Assembly (NCBI RefSeq): GCF_009731465.1
Contig: NZ_AP021887.1
Span: 1,730,001-1,794,000 of the forward strand
Reading direction: 5' to 3'
DNA from: Streptococcus sp. 116-D4
GTDB lineage: Bacteria > Bacillota > Bacilli > Lactobacillales > Streptococcaceae
DNA: 64,000 bases
In this document: in pieces, positions 19,074-29,153 of the stretch
How positions within the stretch are numbered: position 1 is the stretch's first letter
How the letters are laid out: every line of letters starts with the position of its first letter
The notes under the pieces: generated by a model
The model's database searches: none
Told to the model about the DNA's origin: nothing
Seen by the model: only the letters and a program-made list of their open reading frames with translations
Translations under genes and position numbers: made by a program

Positions 19074-20411
19074 TTAATTTTTAAAACTATGAATGGGTGC
19101 TGGAATTTGTCCTCCACGAGAGATGAAATCGACAGACGAAGCTCCATTGACCTTCATAACAGGTGCAGTACCTAATAGGCCACCAAACTCAATCATATCG
19201 CCTTCTTTTCCTTTGGGAATGATACGAACAGCCGTTGTTTTCATGTTAATGACACCAATTGCAGCTTCATCTGCAATCATGGCCGCAATGGTTTCAGCAG
19301 GTGTATCTTCTGGGATGGCAATCATATCCAAACCAACGGAACAGATAGCCGTCATGGCTTCTAGTTTTTCCAGATTAAGAGAGCCATTTTGAACAGCAGC
19401 AATCATTCCTTCATCCTCTGAAACAGGGATAAAAGCACCAGACAAACCACCAACTTGGTTGCAAGCCATCACTCCGCCCTTCTTAACTTGGTCATTCAAG
19501 AGAGCCAAGGCAGCCGTCGTCCCGTGTGTTCCAACTGTTTCTAGCCCCATTTCTTCAAGGACACGTGCAACAGAATCTCCAACCGCAGGAGTTGGCGCCA
19601 AACTCAAGTCCACAATACCAAACTCCACACCCAGTCTCTCACTAGCCATCTGACCAACCAATTGACCGATACGAGTGATTTTAAAGGCAGTTTTCTTAAC
19701 TGTTTCGGCTACTACATCAAAGCTCTGTCCACGAACTTTTTCCAAGGCACGCTTGACCACACCAGGACCAGAAACACCGACATTGATAATAACATCTGCC
19801 TCCCCAACGCCATGAAAGGCACCTGCCATAAATGGATTATCCTCAACAGCATTAGCAAATACAACCAACTTGGCTGCTCCCATATCTGATAGATTAGCCG
19901 TTTCCTTGATAATGCGTCCCATATCTGCCACAGCGGTCATATTGATACCAGACTTGGTCGAGCCGATATTAACTGACGAGCAGACCTTGTCGGTTTCAGC
20001 CAAAGCGCGAGGAATAGAATTGATGAGAATCTCATCGCCCTTTTGGTACCCCTTTTGTACCAAGGCAGAGAAGCCGCCAATGAAATCCACACCGATTTCT
20101 TTCGCAGCCCTATCAAGCGCTTTTGCCAGAACCACGTAGTCCGTCGCATCTGTCGCTGCCCCTATCAGAGAGATAGGAGTCACCGATACACGCTTATTAA
20201 CGATAGGAATTCCCAACTCAGCCGCAATTTCATCACCAACAGCCACTAAATTAGCCGCCTTGGTCGTAATCTTTTGATAAATTTTCTCCGCAGCACGATT
20301 GATATCTGGATCGATACAGTCTAATAGAGAAATCCCCATGGTAATAGTTCTGATATCGAAGTTTTGCTCCTCAATCATGGCAATTGTTTCCGTAACTTGT
20401 CTAATATCCAT
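19074..20411 (-). CDS. UPF0210 (DUF711) family protein
   Basis: 445 aa conserved protein of the UPF0210/DUF711 family, sometimes called PFL family because its fold resembles pyruvate formate-lyase-like barrels. Glycine-rich segments such as [12 protein letters not shown] and [16 protein letters not shown] are visible, but no known catalytic motif. The function is unknown to me. Start ATG 20411 is set by AGGAGG five bases upstream; a GTG at 20417 would overlap that site. It follows the ACT gene by 9 bp, an arrangement conserved in many firmicutes, so the two probably act together. Confidence 0.88.
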   Translation of the reverse strand: MDIRQVTETIAMIEEQNFDIRTITMGISLLDCIDPDINRAAEKIYQKITTKAANLVAVGDEIAAELGIPIVNKRVSVTPISLIGAATDATDYVVLAKALDRAAKEIGVDFIGGFSALVQKGYQKGDEILINSIPRALAETDKVCSSVNIGSTKSGINMTAVADMGRIIKETANLSDMGAAKLVVFANAVEDNPFMAGAFHGVGEADVIINVGVSGPGVVKRALEKVRGQSFDVVAETVKKTAFKITRIGQLVGQMASERLGVEFGIVDLSLAPTPAVGDSVARVLEEMGLETVGTHGTTAALALLNDQVKKGGVMACNQVGGLSGAFIPVSEDEGMIAAVQNGSLNLEKLEAMTAICSVGLDMIAIPEDTPAETIAAMIADEAAIGVINMKTTAVRIIPKGKEGDMIEFGGLLGTAPVMKVNGASSVDFISRGGQIPAPIHSFKN

Positions 20412-20420
20412 GTGCACCTC

Positions 20421-20687
20421 CTAGATATTATACATAGCTTCGAAAATCGCTGCACTCTGAATATTGATTTTCACATTCAAAGTTTGTCCAAAAGTTTCAA
20501 ACTCATTACGAAGATAAGTAAAATCTTGCTTTTCATCGCTAGAGACGACAGCCATCATCGTGAAATATTCATCCAAGACAGTTTGAGAGATATCGTCAAT
20601 ATTCAATCCTAATTCTGCAATTTTGCCAGAAACACCTGCAACAATTCCAGATTTATCTTTACCAACAACAGTTATAATCGCTTTCAT
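20421..20687 (-). CDS. ACT domain protein
   Basis: 88 aa stand-alone ACT domain (MKAIITVVGKDKSGIVAGVSGKIAE...), the beta-alpha-beta ligand-binding fold usually regulated by amino acids. The GKDKSGIVAGVS turn is the typical ligand-binding segment. GGAGTT precedes ATG 20687; an in-frame start two codons upstream lies closer to that site. Promoter-like TATACT at 20755-20750. Likely partner of the UPF0210 protein. Confidence 0.88.
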   Translation of the reverse strand: MKAIITVVGKDKSGIVAGVSGKIAELGLNIDDISQTVLDEYFTMMAVVSSDEKQDFTYLRNEFETFGQTLNVKINIQSAAIFEAMYNI

Positions 20688-20777
20688 AAGCAAACTCCAA
20701 TTCTTCTTTTAATAGGCAACCTGAACATTAAACAGAATTCTTTTCAAATAGTATAGCATAATTCTAACCAAAATACT

Positions 20778-20834
20778 CAAAAACGCCTGCTTACGAAGTT
20801 GTTCTTAAGAAAAAAACAATTTCGTAAACAAGCG
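20778..20834 (-). terminator. Terminator of the ribosomal protein operon
   Basis: Minus strand: a stem of about 20 bp (CGCTTGTTTACGAAATTGTT against AACAACTTCGTAAGCAGGCG, 20834-20784, three mismatches) followed by TTTTT. It ends the rpsJ-to-rplQ transcript. Confidence 0.85.
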
Positions 20835-20850
20835 TCTACTATCCCAAATT

Positions 20851-20943
20851 ATGATGAGTGTTCCCGCTAGGACCGAAATCCTAGCGGTAGACCAGAGCTA
20901 GACTAAGAGCACAAGACTCCATCATCATAACACTCAACAAAAT
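20851..20943 (-). ncRNA. L17 downstream element (structured 3' RNA after rplQ)
   Basis: Directly after rplQ on the minus strand. An outer stem GAGTGTT/AACACTC (20935-20929 and 20863-20857) encloses a strong inner hairpin CCGCTAGGA-TTTCGG-TCCTAGCGG (20886-20863 region) plus a smaller segment. Position and architecture fit the L17DE RNA motif described downstream of rplQ in lactic acid bacteria. Its function is not established. It sits between rplQ and the operon terminator. Confidence 0.72.
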
Positions 20944-20951
20944 TGATGATT

Positions 20952-21338
20952 TTATACTAATTCGATGATCGCCATTGGCGCTGCATCACCACGACGTGGT
21001 TCAGTTTTAAGGATACGAGTGTATCCACCGTTACGTTCAGCATAACGAGGTGCGATTTCTGAGAACAATTTTTGAAGTGCTGTAGTAGAAGTGTACTTAT
21101 CAGTTGCTTCATCATAGTTTTCAGATGCGATTTCATTACGTACAAAAGCAGCTGCTTGACGACGTGCATGCAAATCACCACGTTTACCTAGAGTAATCAT
21201 TTTTTCAACAGTTTTACGGATTTCTTTAGCACGAGCTTCAGTTGTCACGATTGATTCGTTGATCAAAAGGTCAGTTGTCAAATCGCGAAGCATTGCTTTA
21301 CGTTGAGAGCTAGTGCGTCCTAGTTTACGGTAAGCCAT
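20952..21338 (-). CDS. rplQ: 50S ribosomal protein L17
   Basis: 128 aa, usual length, with the family start [20 protein letters not shown] and the conserved [19 protein letters not shown] middle. It binds near the exit tunnel of the large subunit. Last gene of the operon, 11 bp after rpoA, followed by the L17 downstream element. Confidence 0.97.
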   Translation of the reverse strand: MAYRKLGRTSSQRKAMLRDLTTDLLINESIVTTEARAKEIRKTVEKMITLGKRGDLHARRQAAAFVRNEIASENYDEATDKYTSTTALQKLFSEIAPRYAERNGGYTRILKTEPRRGDAAPMAIIELV

Positions 21339-21349
21339 GTATTCCTCCT

Positions 21350-22285
21350 TTATTTATCTTTTAATCCAAGACCCAAATCAATGAGTTTGAGTTTCACTTC
21401 TTCCAAACTCTTGCGTCCAAGATTTCGTACTTTCATCATCTCTGCTTCAGACTTTTCTGTCAAATCATGCACAGTATTGATACCGGCACGTTTCAAACAG
21501 TTGTATGAACGCACAGACAAGTCCAGTTCCTCAATCGTACGATCCAAAATACGGTCGTCAGATTCAGTGTCAGCTTCTTTCATCACTTCAGTTGACTTAG
21601 CAATCTCAGTAAGATTTGTAAACAAATCAAGATGTTCTGTCAAAATACGTGCTGAAAGCCCTAAAGCATCTTCTGGAATAATTGTTCCATTTGTCAAGAT
21701 TTCAAGGGTTAATTTGTCAAATCCATCATTGCTACCTACACGAGCAGGTTCCACTTGATAGTTGACTTTTGTAACTGGTGTATAAATAGAATCTACAGCA
21801 AGTGTTCCAACTGGTGCATTATCTTTTTTATTTTCATCAGCAGGTACATATCCACGACCACTATTAACAGTCATAGTCGCTTTTAGCGAAGAGCCTTCAC
21901 CGATTGTAAAGAGATAATGATCTGGATTTACAATTTCAATATCGCTATCTGTCAAAATGTCACCAGCTGTTACTTCAGCAGGACCTTCAACATCCAGTTC
22001 GATGATTTTTTCGTCTTCAACGTACGATTTCACTGCAATTCCTTTAATGTTCAGAATGATTTGCATCACGTCTTCACGAACACCTGGAACTGTGTCAAAC
22101 TCATGTAACACACCATCAATATTGATAGATGTCACAGCTGCTCCTGGTAGAGAAGCTAGAAGTACACGACGAAGAGAGTTACCAAGAGTTGTACCGTAGC
22201 CACGTTCAAGTGGTTCGATTACAAACTTGCCATAATCTTTATTTTCATCAATTTTTGTTATATTTGGTTTTTCAAACTCGATCAT
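21350..22285 (-). CDS. rpoA: RNA polymerase alpha subunit
   Basis: 311 aa. The N-terminal dimerisation domain (residues 1 to about 230, with [18 protein letters not shown]) is joined by a charged linker to the C-terminal domain (about 245-311, with the helix-hairpin-helix [19 protein letters not shown] and [11 protein letters not shown]) that contacts UP elements and activators. It lies between rpsK and rplQ as in all firmicute alpha operons. Confidence 0.97.
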
Positions 22286-22327
22286 TTAGTTACTCCCTCT
22301 TAAACGAAAAGCAGTGTAATGCGATGA

Positions 22328-22711
22328 TTATACACGGCGACGTTTTGGAGGACGAGCACCATTGTGTGGCACTGGAGTCACATCACGAATTGCTGTTACT
22401 TCAAGACCAGCGGCAGCAAGCGCACGAATAGCTGACTCACGACCAGAACCTGGACCTTTTACAGTAACTTCAACTGATTTAAGACCGTGTTCTTGTGCAG
22501 ATTTAGCAGCAGCTTCAGAAGCCATTTGAGCAGCGAATGGTGTAGATTTACGAGAACCTTTGAAACCAAGAGCACCAGCTGATGACCAAGCAATTGCATT
22601 ACCATGCACATCAGTAATCATAACAATAGTGTTATTAAATGTAGCGTGAATATGAGCAATACCAGATTCGATATTCTTTTTCACACGACGTTTACGTGTT
22701 GGTTTAGCCAA
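22328..22711 (-). CDS. rpsK: 30S ribosomal protein S11
   Basis: 127 aa. Conserved segments: [17 protein letters not shown], the [14 protein letters not shown] loop, and the C-terminal [18 protein letters not shown], which forms part of the platform near the mRNA exit. 17 bp after rpsM; 42 bp before rpoA. Confidence 0.97.
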
Positions 22712-22728
22712 GACTTTTACCTCCTATA

Positions 22729-23094
22729 TTATTTTTTCTTACCAGCAATCGCAACAGCTTTACCTTTACGAGTGCGAGCGTTGTTTTTAGTGTTTTGTCC
22801 ACGGACAGGAAGTCCACGACGGTGACGGATACCACGGTATGAACCGATTTCCATCAAACGTTTGATGTTCAAGTTTACTTCACGACGAAGGTCACCTTCA
22901 ACTTTGATTGCATCCACTTCACGACGGATAGCATCTTCTTGATCTGATGTAAGATCACGTACACGAACATCTTCTGAAATTCCAGCAGCAGCCAAAATTT
23001 TCTTAGATGTTGCAAGTCCGATACCATAAACATAAGTCAATGAGATTACTACGCGTTTGTCATTTGGAATGTCAACTCCAGCAATACGAGCCAT
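22729..23094 (-). CDS. rpsM: 30S ribosomal protein S13
   Basis: 121 aa head protein contacting the P-site tRNA and L5. Shows [14 protein letters not shown] at the start, the helix-two-turn-helix region [14 protein letters not shown], and a basic C-terminal tail ending GKKK. 17 bp after rpmJ. Confidence 0.97.
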
Positions 23095-23111
23095 GTTTTC
23101 TCCTTTCTATC

Positions 23112-23228
23112 TTATCCTTGACGTTGTTTGTGTTTTGGATTTGCTGGGCAAATTACCATAACACGACCATTACGACGAATAACTTTACAGTATTCGCAAA
23201 TTGGTTTGACCGATGGTCTTACTTTCAT
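23112..23228 (-). CDS. rpmJ: 50S ribosomal protein L36, zinc-binding form
   Basis: 38 aa, [20 protein letters not shown] at the start. Ligands C11, C14, C27 and H33 form the zinc ribbon, so this is the C+ (zinc) paralog. Between infA (24 bp) and rpsM (17 bp). Identified directly from the sequence because it is very short. Confidence 0.96.
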
Positions 23229-23252
23229 TTCTTATCCCTCCAAGTTTTTCGA

Positions 23253-23471
23253 TTATTTAAAGCGGTAAGTGATACGTCCACGTGTCAAGTCATATGGACT
23301 CATTTCGACAGTAACACGATCTCCCGCTAAAATACGAATATAGTTTTTACGAATTTTACCAGAAACTGTTGCTAAAATCTGATGTCCATTTTCAAGTTCA
23401 ACCGTAAACATTGCATTCGGCATTGTATCAACTACTTTGCCTTCAACTTCAATCACATCGTCTTTTGCCAC
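23253..23471 (-). CDS. infA: Translation initiation factor IF-1
   Basis: 72 aa OB-fold factor that occupies the ribosomal A site during initiation. The start is a GTG at 23471 (codes [13 protein letters not shown] after fMet). GGAGGT nine bases upstream supports it, and the length equals the family norm. Upstream in-frame codons exist but would add a Cys-rich segment alien to the family. The GTG start is worth noting because it may limit expression. Confidence 0.96.
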   Translation of the reverse strand: MAKDDVIEVEGKVVDTMPNAMFTVELENGHQILATVSGKIRKNYIRILAGDRVTVEMSPYDLTRGRITYRFK

Positions 23472-23587
23472 GCAAAAGCACCTCCATAAATTTCGATTCG
23501 ATGCCTCTAGACACAGAGACAACAATTATAAGTCAGACTATCTCAGTATAACATTTGTAGCGGATTTTTGCAAGTGTGAAAAACGCT

Positions 23588-24226
23588 TTATTTCAAATTT
23601 GTCAATACTTTTTCGATATCTGAGAAAACATCATTGATATCTTGATTACCTTCGATGTCATGAACCAAACCTTTGGCACGGTAGTGAGCAATGATTGGTT
23701 CTCCTTGAGCAATATTGACATCCAAACGACGTTTGACTGTCTCAGGCTTATCATCTTCACGTTGGTAGTAATCTTCTTCTTTATAGTCAACTGGTGGGTT
23801 AAAGACCTTGTGGAAAGTTTCTCCAGTTACGCGGTGGATGATACGGCCACTCAAACGTTCCAATAAGCTGTCTGGATTCACTTCAATGTTGATGACACCT
23901 TCTAGTTCAATGCCAAGTTCAGCCAATGTTTTGTCCAAGGCATGAGCTTGTTCGATTGTACGTGGGTAACCATCCAACAAGAATCCTTTTTCTTTAATAT
24001 CATCTTGTGAAAGACGTTCTTTTACGATTCCATTTGTAACTTCATCAGGAACCAATTCCCCCTTGTCAATGTATGACTTAGCAAGAACACCCATTTCAGT
24101 TTGATTTGCCATAGCAGCGCGGAACATATCACCTGTTGAGATATGTGCAACATGGAATTGTTCTACGATTTTTGCTGCTTGAGTTCCCTTACCTGCACCA
24201 GGTAAGCCCATAATCAAAAGATTCAT
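23588..24226 (-). CDS. adk: Adenylate kinase
   Basis: Interconverts AMP, ADP and ATP. 212 aa: P-loop [10 protein letters not shown] at residues 7-16, DGYPRT near 84-89, and the lid region [19 protein letters not shown]. The lid has no cysteines, so it is the non-zinc type, unlike Bacillus Adk. It lies in the usual place after secY, but separated by 149 bp that contain an imperfect hairpin. Confidence 0.97.
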   Translation of the reverse strand: MNLLIMGLPGAGKGTQAAKIVEQFHVAHISTGDMFRAAMANQTEMGVLAKSYIDKGELVPDEVTNGIVKERLSQDDIKEKGFLLDGYPRTIEQAHALDKTLAELGIELEGVINIEVNPDSLLERLSGRIIHRVTGETFHKVFNPPVDYKEEDYYQREDDKPETVKRRLDVNIAQGEPIIAHYRAKGLVHDIEGNQDINDVFSDIEKVLTNLK

Positions 24227-24375
24227 GATTTGATCTCCTTATTTTATTTTTAAATAGAAGCAAAAAATCTTTTCACTCCTGTTTAAAAACAAAATAGAAG
24301 AGGGGAGACCGAACTCTCACAAATGTTAGAGTTAAACCTCCACTCCCTCAGTATTTACTGATTCAGTAAATACTT
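24227..24375 (-). other. secY-adk gap with imperfect hairpin
   Basis: Minus strand GAGGGAGTGGAGG...CTCCCCTC (about 24346-24299) encloses an inner stem AACTCTAAC/GTGAGAGTT; TTTTGTTTTT follows. It could attenuate or process the message between secY and adk. Confidence 0.5.
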
Positions 24376-25686
24376 TTATTCTGTTCTGTCCATGAAACCA
24401 ACATACTTACGTTTTAATAGGTAACCTTCCAATTGTTTGATCCCTTCAATACCTGTAGAGATAATGATCAAAAGACTAGTTCCTCCAAAAGCAACTGCCT
24501 CTGAAAGTCCGAAAACATCTTTTGCTACGATCGGTAAAATTGAAATCACCCCAAGGAAGAGAGAACCAACAGTTGCAAGACGACGAAGAAGTTTAGACAT
24601 ATATTCTTCTGTACCTTTACCGGGACGAACCCCGTGGATATAGGCACCGCTCTTTTGTAGGTTTTCTGCCGCTTTTTCAGGATTAATCTGTACAAACGTA
24701 TAGAAGAATGTAAAGAGAATAATCAACAAAGCATACATAGCAATACCAGTTGGTGAAGTTGTTGCCAGCATTTCTTGTGCTGTTCTTACCCAAGCCCAAT
24801 CATGACCTGTAGCGCTCAAAAACTGAAGAATAGCCGCAGGCGCTGCCGTAATCGAACTGGCAAAGATAACAGGGATAACTCCAGCAGGGTTTACCTTCAA
24901 AGGAAGGTAAGAGCTAGATGGAGCACCTTGTGCAACCTTAGTATATTGGATTGGAATTTTGTATTCTGCTTGTTGAACATAAGTTGTAAAATAAATGATC
25001 AACAACACAGTAATAATCAAAATAATTACGAAAATGATAGATGAGTTGATACGGCTACTTGGGACATTCACAAAGTAGTCCACATAGATGCCCTGAATCA
25101 TCTCTGGAATTGAGGCAACAATCCCGGCAAAGATAATCATAGAAACACCATTTCCGTATCCCTTATCTGTAATTTGCTCTCCCAACCACGTCACAATCAT
25201 ACTACCAGCTGTTAAGATGATACCAATCATGATAAAGACTTGTGGAGTAAGAGCCGTTTTCAACAATTGAGCTCCAGCCAAAGTATTAAAACCAGCTGTA
25301 ATCCCGATAGATTGCACAAAAGCAAGAACTAGAGCAATATAACGAGTAGCTTGATTTAATTTTCTTCGACCTACTTCCCCTTGTTTACCCCACTCTACAA
25401 ACTTAGGTAAAATATCCATTTGCAAGAGTTGGACAACGATAGAGGCCGTAATGTAGGGACTAACACCAAGAGCAAAAACTGAGAAGTTTTTCATGGCATT
25501 CCCTGACACCAAGCTCAACATGTTTAAGAAGGATAATCCACTTAAAGCATTCAAGCTATTGGCATTCACACCAGGAACTGTAATGCTAGTTCCGATACGA
25601 AAGACCAAAATGATAAAAATTGTGAATAAAATTTTTGATCGAACCTGCTTAACTTTAAGAGCTTCTATTAATAATTTAAAAAACAT
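24376..25686 (-). CDS. secY: Protein translocase subunit SecY
   Basis: 436 aa pore subunit of the Sec translocon with ten membrane segments. Typical pieces are FRIGTSITVPGVNA (first loop), YITASIVVQLLQMD (lateral gate), and the cytoplasmic loops around RRKLNQATRY and the C-terminal RRLATVGSLFLG. Located after rplO as in other firmicutes; 12 bp gap. Confidence 0.97.
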   Translation of the reverse strand: MFFKLLIEALKVKQVRSKILFTIFIILVFRIGTSITVPGVNANSLNALSGLSFLNMLSLVSGNAMKNFSVFALGVSPYITASIVVQLLQMDILPKFVEWGKQGEVGRRKLNQATRYIALVLAFVQSIGITAGFNTLAGAQLLKTALTPQVFIMIGIILTAGSMIVTWLGEQITDKGYGNGVSMIIFAGIVASIPEMIQGIYVDYFVNVPSSRINSSIIFVIILIITVLLIIYFTTYVQQAEYKIPIQYTKVAQGAPSSSYLPLKVNPAGVIPVIFASSITAAPAAILQFLSATGHDWAWVRTAQEMLATTSPTGIAMYALLIILFTFFYTFVQINPEKAAENLQKSGAYIHGVRPGKGTEEYMSKLLRRLATVGSLFLGVISILPIVAKDVFGLSEAVAFGGTSLLIIISTGIEGIKQLEGYLLKRKYVGFMDRTE

Positions 25687-25698
25687 AGGTCACCTCTC

Positions 25699-26139
25699 TT
25701 AGATGACTTCTACTGAACCACCTTTAGCAGTGATAGCTTCTTCAGCTGATTTAGAGAATTTAGTTGCTTTCACAGTCAATTTCTTAGTCAACTCACCGTT
25801 ACCAAGAATTTTAATACCTGATTTTTCAGCTTTAACAATTCCTGCTTCGATAAGAACAACTGGAGTAACTTCAGCACCATCTTCAAAGACGTTCAATTGG
25901 TCAAGGTTCACAATTGCGTATTCTTTAGCGTTGATGTTAGTGAATCCACGTTTTGGAAGACGACGGAACAATGGAGTTTGTCCACCTTCAAAACCAAGGC
26001 GAACTCCGCCACCGCTACGAGCTTTTTGACCTTTTTGTCCACGACCAGATGTTTTACCGTTACCTGATGAAGTACCACGACCAACGCGATTACGTACTTT
26101 ACGAGAACCTTCTGCAGGTTTCAATTCATGAAGTTTCAT
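25699..26139 (-). CDS. rplO: 50S ribosomal protein L15
   Basis: 146 aa; [20 protein letters not shown] and the Gly/Lys/Arg-rich [20 protein letters not shown] tail are the usual N-terminal extension, and the C-terminal half is the globular L15 domain. A 144-bp structured gap separates it from rpmD. Confidence 0.97.
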   Translation of the reverse strand: MKLHELKPAEGSRKVRNRVGRGTSSGNGKTSGRGQKGQKARSGGGVRLGFEGGQTPLFRRLPKRGFTNINAKEYAIVNLDQLNVFEDGAEVTPVVLIEAGIVKAEKSGIKILGNGELTKKLTVKATKFSKSAEEAITAKGGSVEVI

Positions 26140-26179
26140 TTTAATTTTCTCCTCTTTTGTAAAATGCTAGCGCCGATAA

Positions 26180-26278
26180 GGGAGAAAAGGTTGTCTCCCC
26201 CATCAACTCGCCTATACGACGTCATCATAGATGACTATATCTAGTTTTAGGGGATGGTATAGTGCACATCCCCTAAAA
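26180..26278 (-). other. Three tandem hairpins between rpmD and rplO
   Basis: (1) A perfect 12-bp stem TTTTAGGGGATG/CATCCCCTAAAA with a 10-base loop (26245-26278). (2) GTCATC-ATA-GATGAC (26221-26235). (3) GGGAGA/TCTCCC with 8-base loop (26180-26199). No T-run follows stem 1 on the minus strand, so it is not a simple terminator. It may serve mRNA processing or ribosomal-protein feedback. Confidence 0.65.
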
Positions 26279-26283
26279 ATTTA

Positions 26284-26466
26284 TTAGTTTACTTCTTCAA
26301 CTGTTACCAAGTGAGATACTGCAGTGATCATACCACGAATTGCAGCGTTATCTTCTTTAATAACAGAGCTGTTCAATTTGCCAAGTCCAAGTGCTACAAC
26401 AGTTTTACGTTGTGATGGAATGCGTCCGATTGGAGACTTAGTCAAAGTAATTTTAATTTGAGCCAT
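26284..26466 (-). CDS. rpmD: 50S ribosomal protein L30
   Basis: 60 aa ([20 protein letters not shown]). Start ATG 26466 follows AAGGGG directly; upstream in-frame codons belong to the rpsE 3' end. 13 bp after rpsE. Confidence 0.96.
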   Translation of the reverse strand: MAQIKITLTKSPIGRIPSQRKTVVALGLGKLNSSVIKEDNAAIRGMITAVSHLVTVEEVN

Positions 26467-26479
26467 TTTATCCCCTTTC

Positions 26480-26974
26480 TTATGCCAAATCAGAAACTGA
26501 AATACCACGAAGGGCAGCAACTTCTTCAGCGCGTTTCAATTGTTTCAAACCTTCAACAGTTGCACGAACAATGTTGATTGGAGTGTTAGAACCAAGTGAT
26601 TTAGATGTAATATCTGCCACACCTGCCAATTCCACAACGGCACGAACTGCACCACCAGCGGCAACCCCAGAACCTTCTACAGCAGGTTTCAACAACACTT
26701 TAGCTCCACCGAATTCTGAAAGAACTTCGTGTGGGATAGTTGTTCCAACCATAGGAACTTCGATCAAGTTTTTCTTAGCATCATCTACTGCTTTACGGAT
26801 TGCTTCTGGAACTTCTTGAGCTTTACCAGTACCAAATCCTACGCGACCATTGTGGTCACCAACAACAACAAGAGCTGCGAAACGAAGACGACGTCCACCT
26901 TTAACAACTTTTGTAACACGGTTGACAGCAACTACGCGTTCTTCAAATTCAACTGCATTGTCTTTAAATGCCAT
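26480..26974 (-). CDS. rpsE: 30S ribosomal protein S5
   Basis: 164 aa decoding-fidelity protein. Double-stranded RNA-binding N-domain with [20 protein letters not shown] and a C-domain with [19 protein letters not shown]. 17 bp after rplR. Confidence 0.97.
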   Translation of the reverse strand: MAFKDNAVEFEERVVAVNRVTKVVKGGRRLRFAALVVVGDHNGRVGFGTGKAQEVPEAIRKAVDDAKKNLIEVPMVGTTIPHEVLSEFGGAKVLLKPAVEGSGVAAGGAVRAVVELAGVADITSKSLGSNTPINIVRATVEGLKQLKRAEEVAALRGISVSDLA

Positions 26975-26991
26975 TTTCTAGTGTCCTCCTA

Positions 26992-27348
26992 TTAGAATTT
27001 CAATCCGTTCTCACGAGCTGCATCAGCCAAAGCTTTCACACGTCCGTGATATAGATATCCACCGCGGTCGAACACCACTTCTGAAATACCTTTAGCATTT
27101 GCACGTTCTGCAACGAGTTTACCGACAGTAACGGCTTGTTCAGTTTTAGTTCCTTTTGAAACTTCTTTATCAAGAGTTGAAGCACTTGCGAGCGTTACAC
27201 CCGCTACGTCATCAATCACTTGAGCGTAGATGCCTGTATTAGAACGGAATATGTTCAAACGTGGGCGATCAGCAGTTCCAGAGAGTTTTCCGCGAACGCG
27301 ACGGTGGCGTTTTTGGCGGAGTTTGTTTTTATCTGGTTTTGAAATCAC
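26992..27348 (-). CDS. rplR: 50S ribosomal protein L18
   Basis: 118 aa 5S rRNA-binding protein. I use GTG 27348 ([20 protein letters not shown]), which has GAGGTG seven bases upstream and gives the family length. A longer frame from 27387 would add 13 residues without homology. Second gene in this operon with a GTG start, after infA. Confidence 0.94.
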   Translation of the reverse strand: MISKPDKNKLRQKRHRRVRGKLSGTADRPRLNIFRSNTGIYAQVIDDVAGVTLASASTLDKEVSKGTKTEQAVTVGKLVAERANAKGISEVVFDRGGYLYHGRVKALADAARENGLKF

Positions 27349-27431
27349 AGTTTTCACCTCTTTAGTTTTAAATCGTGTGCTATGCACAAAGTTGGAAAAT
27401 AGGTTGGTGGTTGAAAATCAACCACTCAACA

Positions 27432-27968
27432 TTATTTACCTGTTTTACCTTCTTTACGGCGAACGAATTCACCAACGTAACGGATACCTTTACCTTTATA
27501 TGGTTCTGGTGAACGAAGGCTACGTACGTAAGCAGCTGTTTGACCAACTACTTCTTTTGAAATTCCACTAACAATGATTGTTGTTGGGTTTGGAAGTTCA
27601 AAAGTAATTCCTTCTGGAGCTTCAACTTCGTCTGGATGTGATTTACCAACAGCCAAAACAAGTTTTGATCCTTGAAGCTGTGCACGGTAACCAACCCCGC
27701 GCATTTCAAGTTCTTTCTTGAATCCTTCTGATACACCAATAACCATGTTGTTCAAAAGGGCACGAGTAGTCCCATGGATAGTTTTCATTTCTTTTGAATC
27801 GTTTGGACGGTGAAGAGTTACTTCAGTACCTTCCACACGGATTTCAATATTTTTTGAGAACTCACGAGTAAGTTCTCCTTTAGGTCCTTTTACAGTTACA
27901 ACGTTGTCATTGTTAGTGAGTTCAACACCAGCAGGCAACACGATAACTTTATTACCAATACGTGACAT
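27432..27968 (-). CDS. rplF: 50S ribosomal protein L6
   Basis: 178 aa with two repeated L6 domains and the signature [20 protein letters not shown] at the C-terminus, near the factor-binding site. An unusually long gap of 299 bp separates it from rpsH. Confidence 0.97.
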   Translation of the reverse strand: MSRIGNKVIVLPAGVELTNNDNVVTVKGPKGELTREFSKNIEIRVEGTEVTLHRPNDSKEMKTIHGTTRALLNNMVIGVSEGFKKELEMRGVGYRAQLQGSKLVLAVGKSHPDEVEAPEGITFELPNPTTIIVSGISKEVVGQTAAYVRSLRSPEPYKGKGIRYVGEFVRRKEGKTGK

Positions 27969-28070
27969 GTTTATTTTCTCCTGTTAAATTGTCAGGCCAG
28001 AACGGCCAGTTTTCACGGGGGTAAGATACTTTTTTAGTTCATGAGCTGAACTGAACACGCTCTAAGAACT

Positions 28071-28128
28071 GTGAAAAATTGATAAGTTGGCTTGTTTGTA
28101 AACAAACTGCTCCAACTTTCCAATTTTG
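28071..28128 (+). repeat. Hairpin repeat of the ribosomal operon, copy 1
   Basis: Arms GTGAAAAATTGATAAGTTGG and CCAACTTTCCAATTTTG around a loop containing GTTTGTAAACAAAC. It belongs to a five-copy family found only in gaps of this operon: consensus arms GTGAAAAAGATAAACTT and AAGTTTCCTATTTTCAC. Confidence 0.62.
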
Positions 28129-28189
28129 CTTTCTCTTTACGTGCTTTGTATCTTGATTTGAGTTCGAGCTAAGAATTTGGTGAAAAAGA

Positions 28190-28237
28190 TAAGTTTGTCT
28201 TGGAGCATCGCTCCTACTACAAACTTCCTCTTTTCAC
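28190..28237 (+). repeat. Hairpin repeat of the ribosomal operon, copy 2
   Basis: Arms GTGAAAAAGATAAGTTTGT and ACAAACTTCCTCTTTTCAC; the inner loop GGAGCATCGCTCC is itself a small hairpin and is the exact reverse complement of the loop of copy 3. The arms share the same GATAA/TTCC mismatch as the other copies. Confidence 0.7.
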
Positions 28238-28267
28238 TGCATTCTTTTAACGCTCTCACATCATCAA

Positions 28268-28666
28268 TTACCAAACGTAAGCGATAACTTCCCCACCAAC
28301 ATTCTTTTGGCGAGCTTCTTTATCAGTAAGCAAACCTTCAGATGTTGAAAGGATAGCAATTCCAAGACCGTTAAGTACTTTTGGAAGATCTTCACGTTTT
28401 TTGTAAACACGAAGTCCTGGTTTAGAAACGCGTTTCAAGTTAGTGATAACTCGTTCACCGTTTGCTCCGTATTTAAGGAATACACGGATGATGCCTTGTT
28501 TGTCATCTTCGATGATTTCTACGTTCTTAACAAAACCTTCGCGTTTAAGGATTTCAGCAATCCCTTTTTTGATGTTTGATGCAGGTACTTCAAGTACTTC
28601 GTGTTTTGCTTGGTTAGCGTTACGAATACGAGTTAGGAAGTCTGCGATTGGGTCAGTCATAACCAT
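28268..28666 (-). CDS. rpsH: 30S ribosomal protein S8
   Basis: 132 aa ([20 protein letters not shown]). The C-terminal signature [20 protein letters not shown] contacts helix 21 of 16S rRNA. In E. coli S8 represses the spc operon. Gaps with hairpin repeats occur on both sides, so its local mRNA is unusually structured. Confidence 0.97.
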   Translation of the reverse strand: MVMTDPIADFLTRIRNANQAKHEVLEVPASNIKKGIAEILKREGFVKNVEIIEDDKQGIIRVFLKYGANGERVITNLKRVSKPGLRVYKKREDLPKVLNGLGIAILSTSEGLLTDKEARQKNVGGEVIAYVW

Positions 28667-28746
28667 TTTATTTTTCTCCTCTTACTAGTAGTTTGCAAGT
28701 TGCACTTGCTAGTTAACACATGATACAAAGAGCGTAACAGCAATAG

Positions 28747-28802
28747 CAAAAATAGGCAATTTGATGCAGGAGCGATGCTCCAAAGCAAATTGGTCTTTTT
28801 TG
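28747..28802 (-). repeat. Hairpin repeat of the ribosomal operon, copy 3 (inverted)
   Basis: Reverse orientation relative to copies 1, 2 and 4. Arms CAAAAATAGGCAATTTG and CAAATTGGTCTTTTTTG; inner loop GGAGCGATGCTCC (28769-28781). Confidence 0.58.
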
Positions 28803-28861
28803 CCAAAGCTGTAGCTCATGTTCAAATTGGCAAGCCCAACTGAACCCGGGCTAAACTCTGC

Positions 28862-28920
28862 GTGAAAAAGATAAACTTTCCTAGAAACTTCAGTTTCTTC
28901 GTCAAGTTTCCTATTTTTAC
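28862..28920 (+). repeat. Hairpin repeat of the ribosomal operon, copy 4
   Basis: Arms GTGAAAAAGATAAACTT and AAGTTTCCTATTTTTAC; inner stem AGAAAC-TTCA-GTTTCT (28883-28898). Confidence 0.7.
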
Positions 28921-28950
28921 CTGGAGTTTTGACGCCCTTGATATCTTAAA

Positions 28951-29136
28951 TTACCAAGATGCTTTTGTTACACCAGGGATTTTTCCTTTGTAAGCTAATT
29001 CACGGAAGCAAATACGGCAAAGTTTGAATTTGCGGTAAACTGAATGCGGACGACCACATCTTTCACAACGAGTATAAGCTTGAGTAGAGAACTTCGCTGG
29101 ACGTTTGTTCTTAGCAATCATTGATTTTTTAGCCAT
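28951..29136 (-). CDS. rpsN: 30S ribosomal protein S14, zinc form
   Basis: 61 aa short S14. C24, C27, C40 and C43 form two CxxC zinc knuckles (CERCG and CRIC), the C+ type. 17 bp after rplE; a 284-bp gap with hairpin repeats lies between it and rpsH. Confidence 0.97.
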   Translation of the reverse strand: MAKKSMIAKNKRPAKFSTQAYTRCERCGRPHSVYRKFKLCRICFRELAYKGKIPGVTKASW

Positions 29137-29153
29137 TAAATTTACCTCCTATA

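Noticed and set aside
26467..26520. N-terminal extension of L30
   Set aside because: It overlaps the rpsE end and has no homology to L30.
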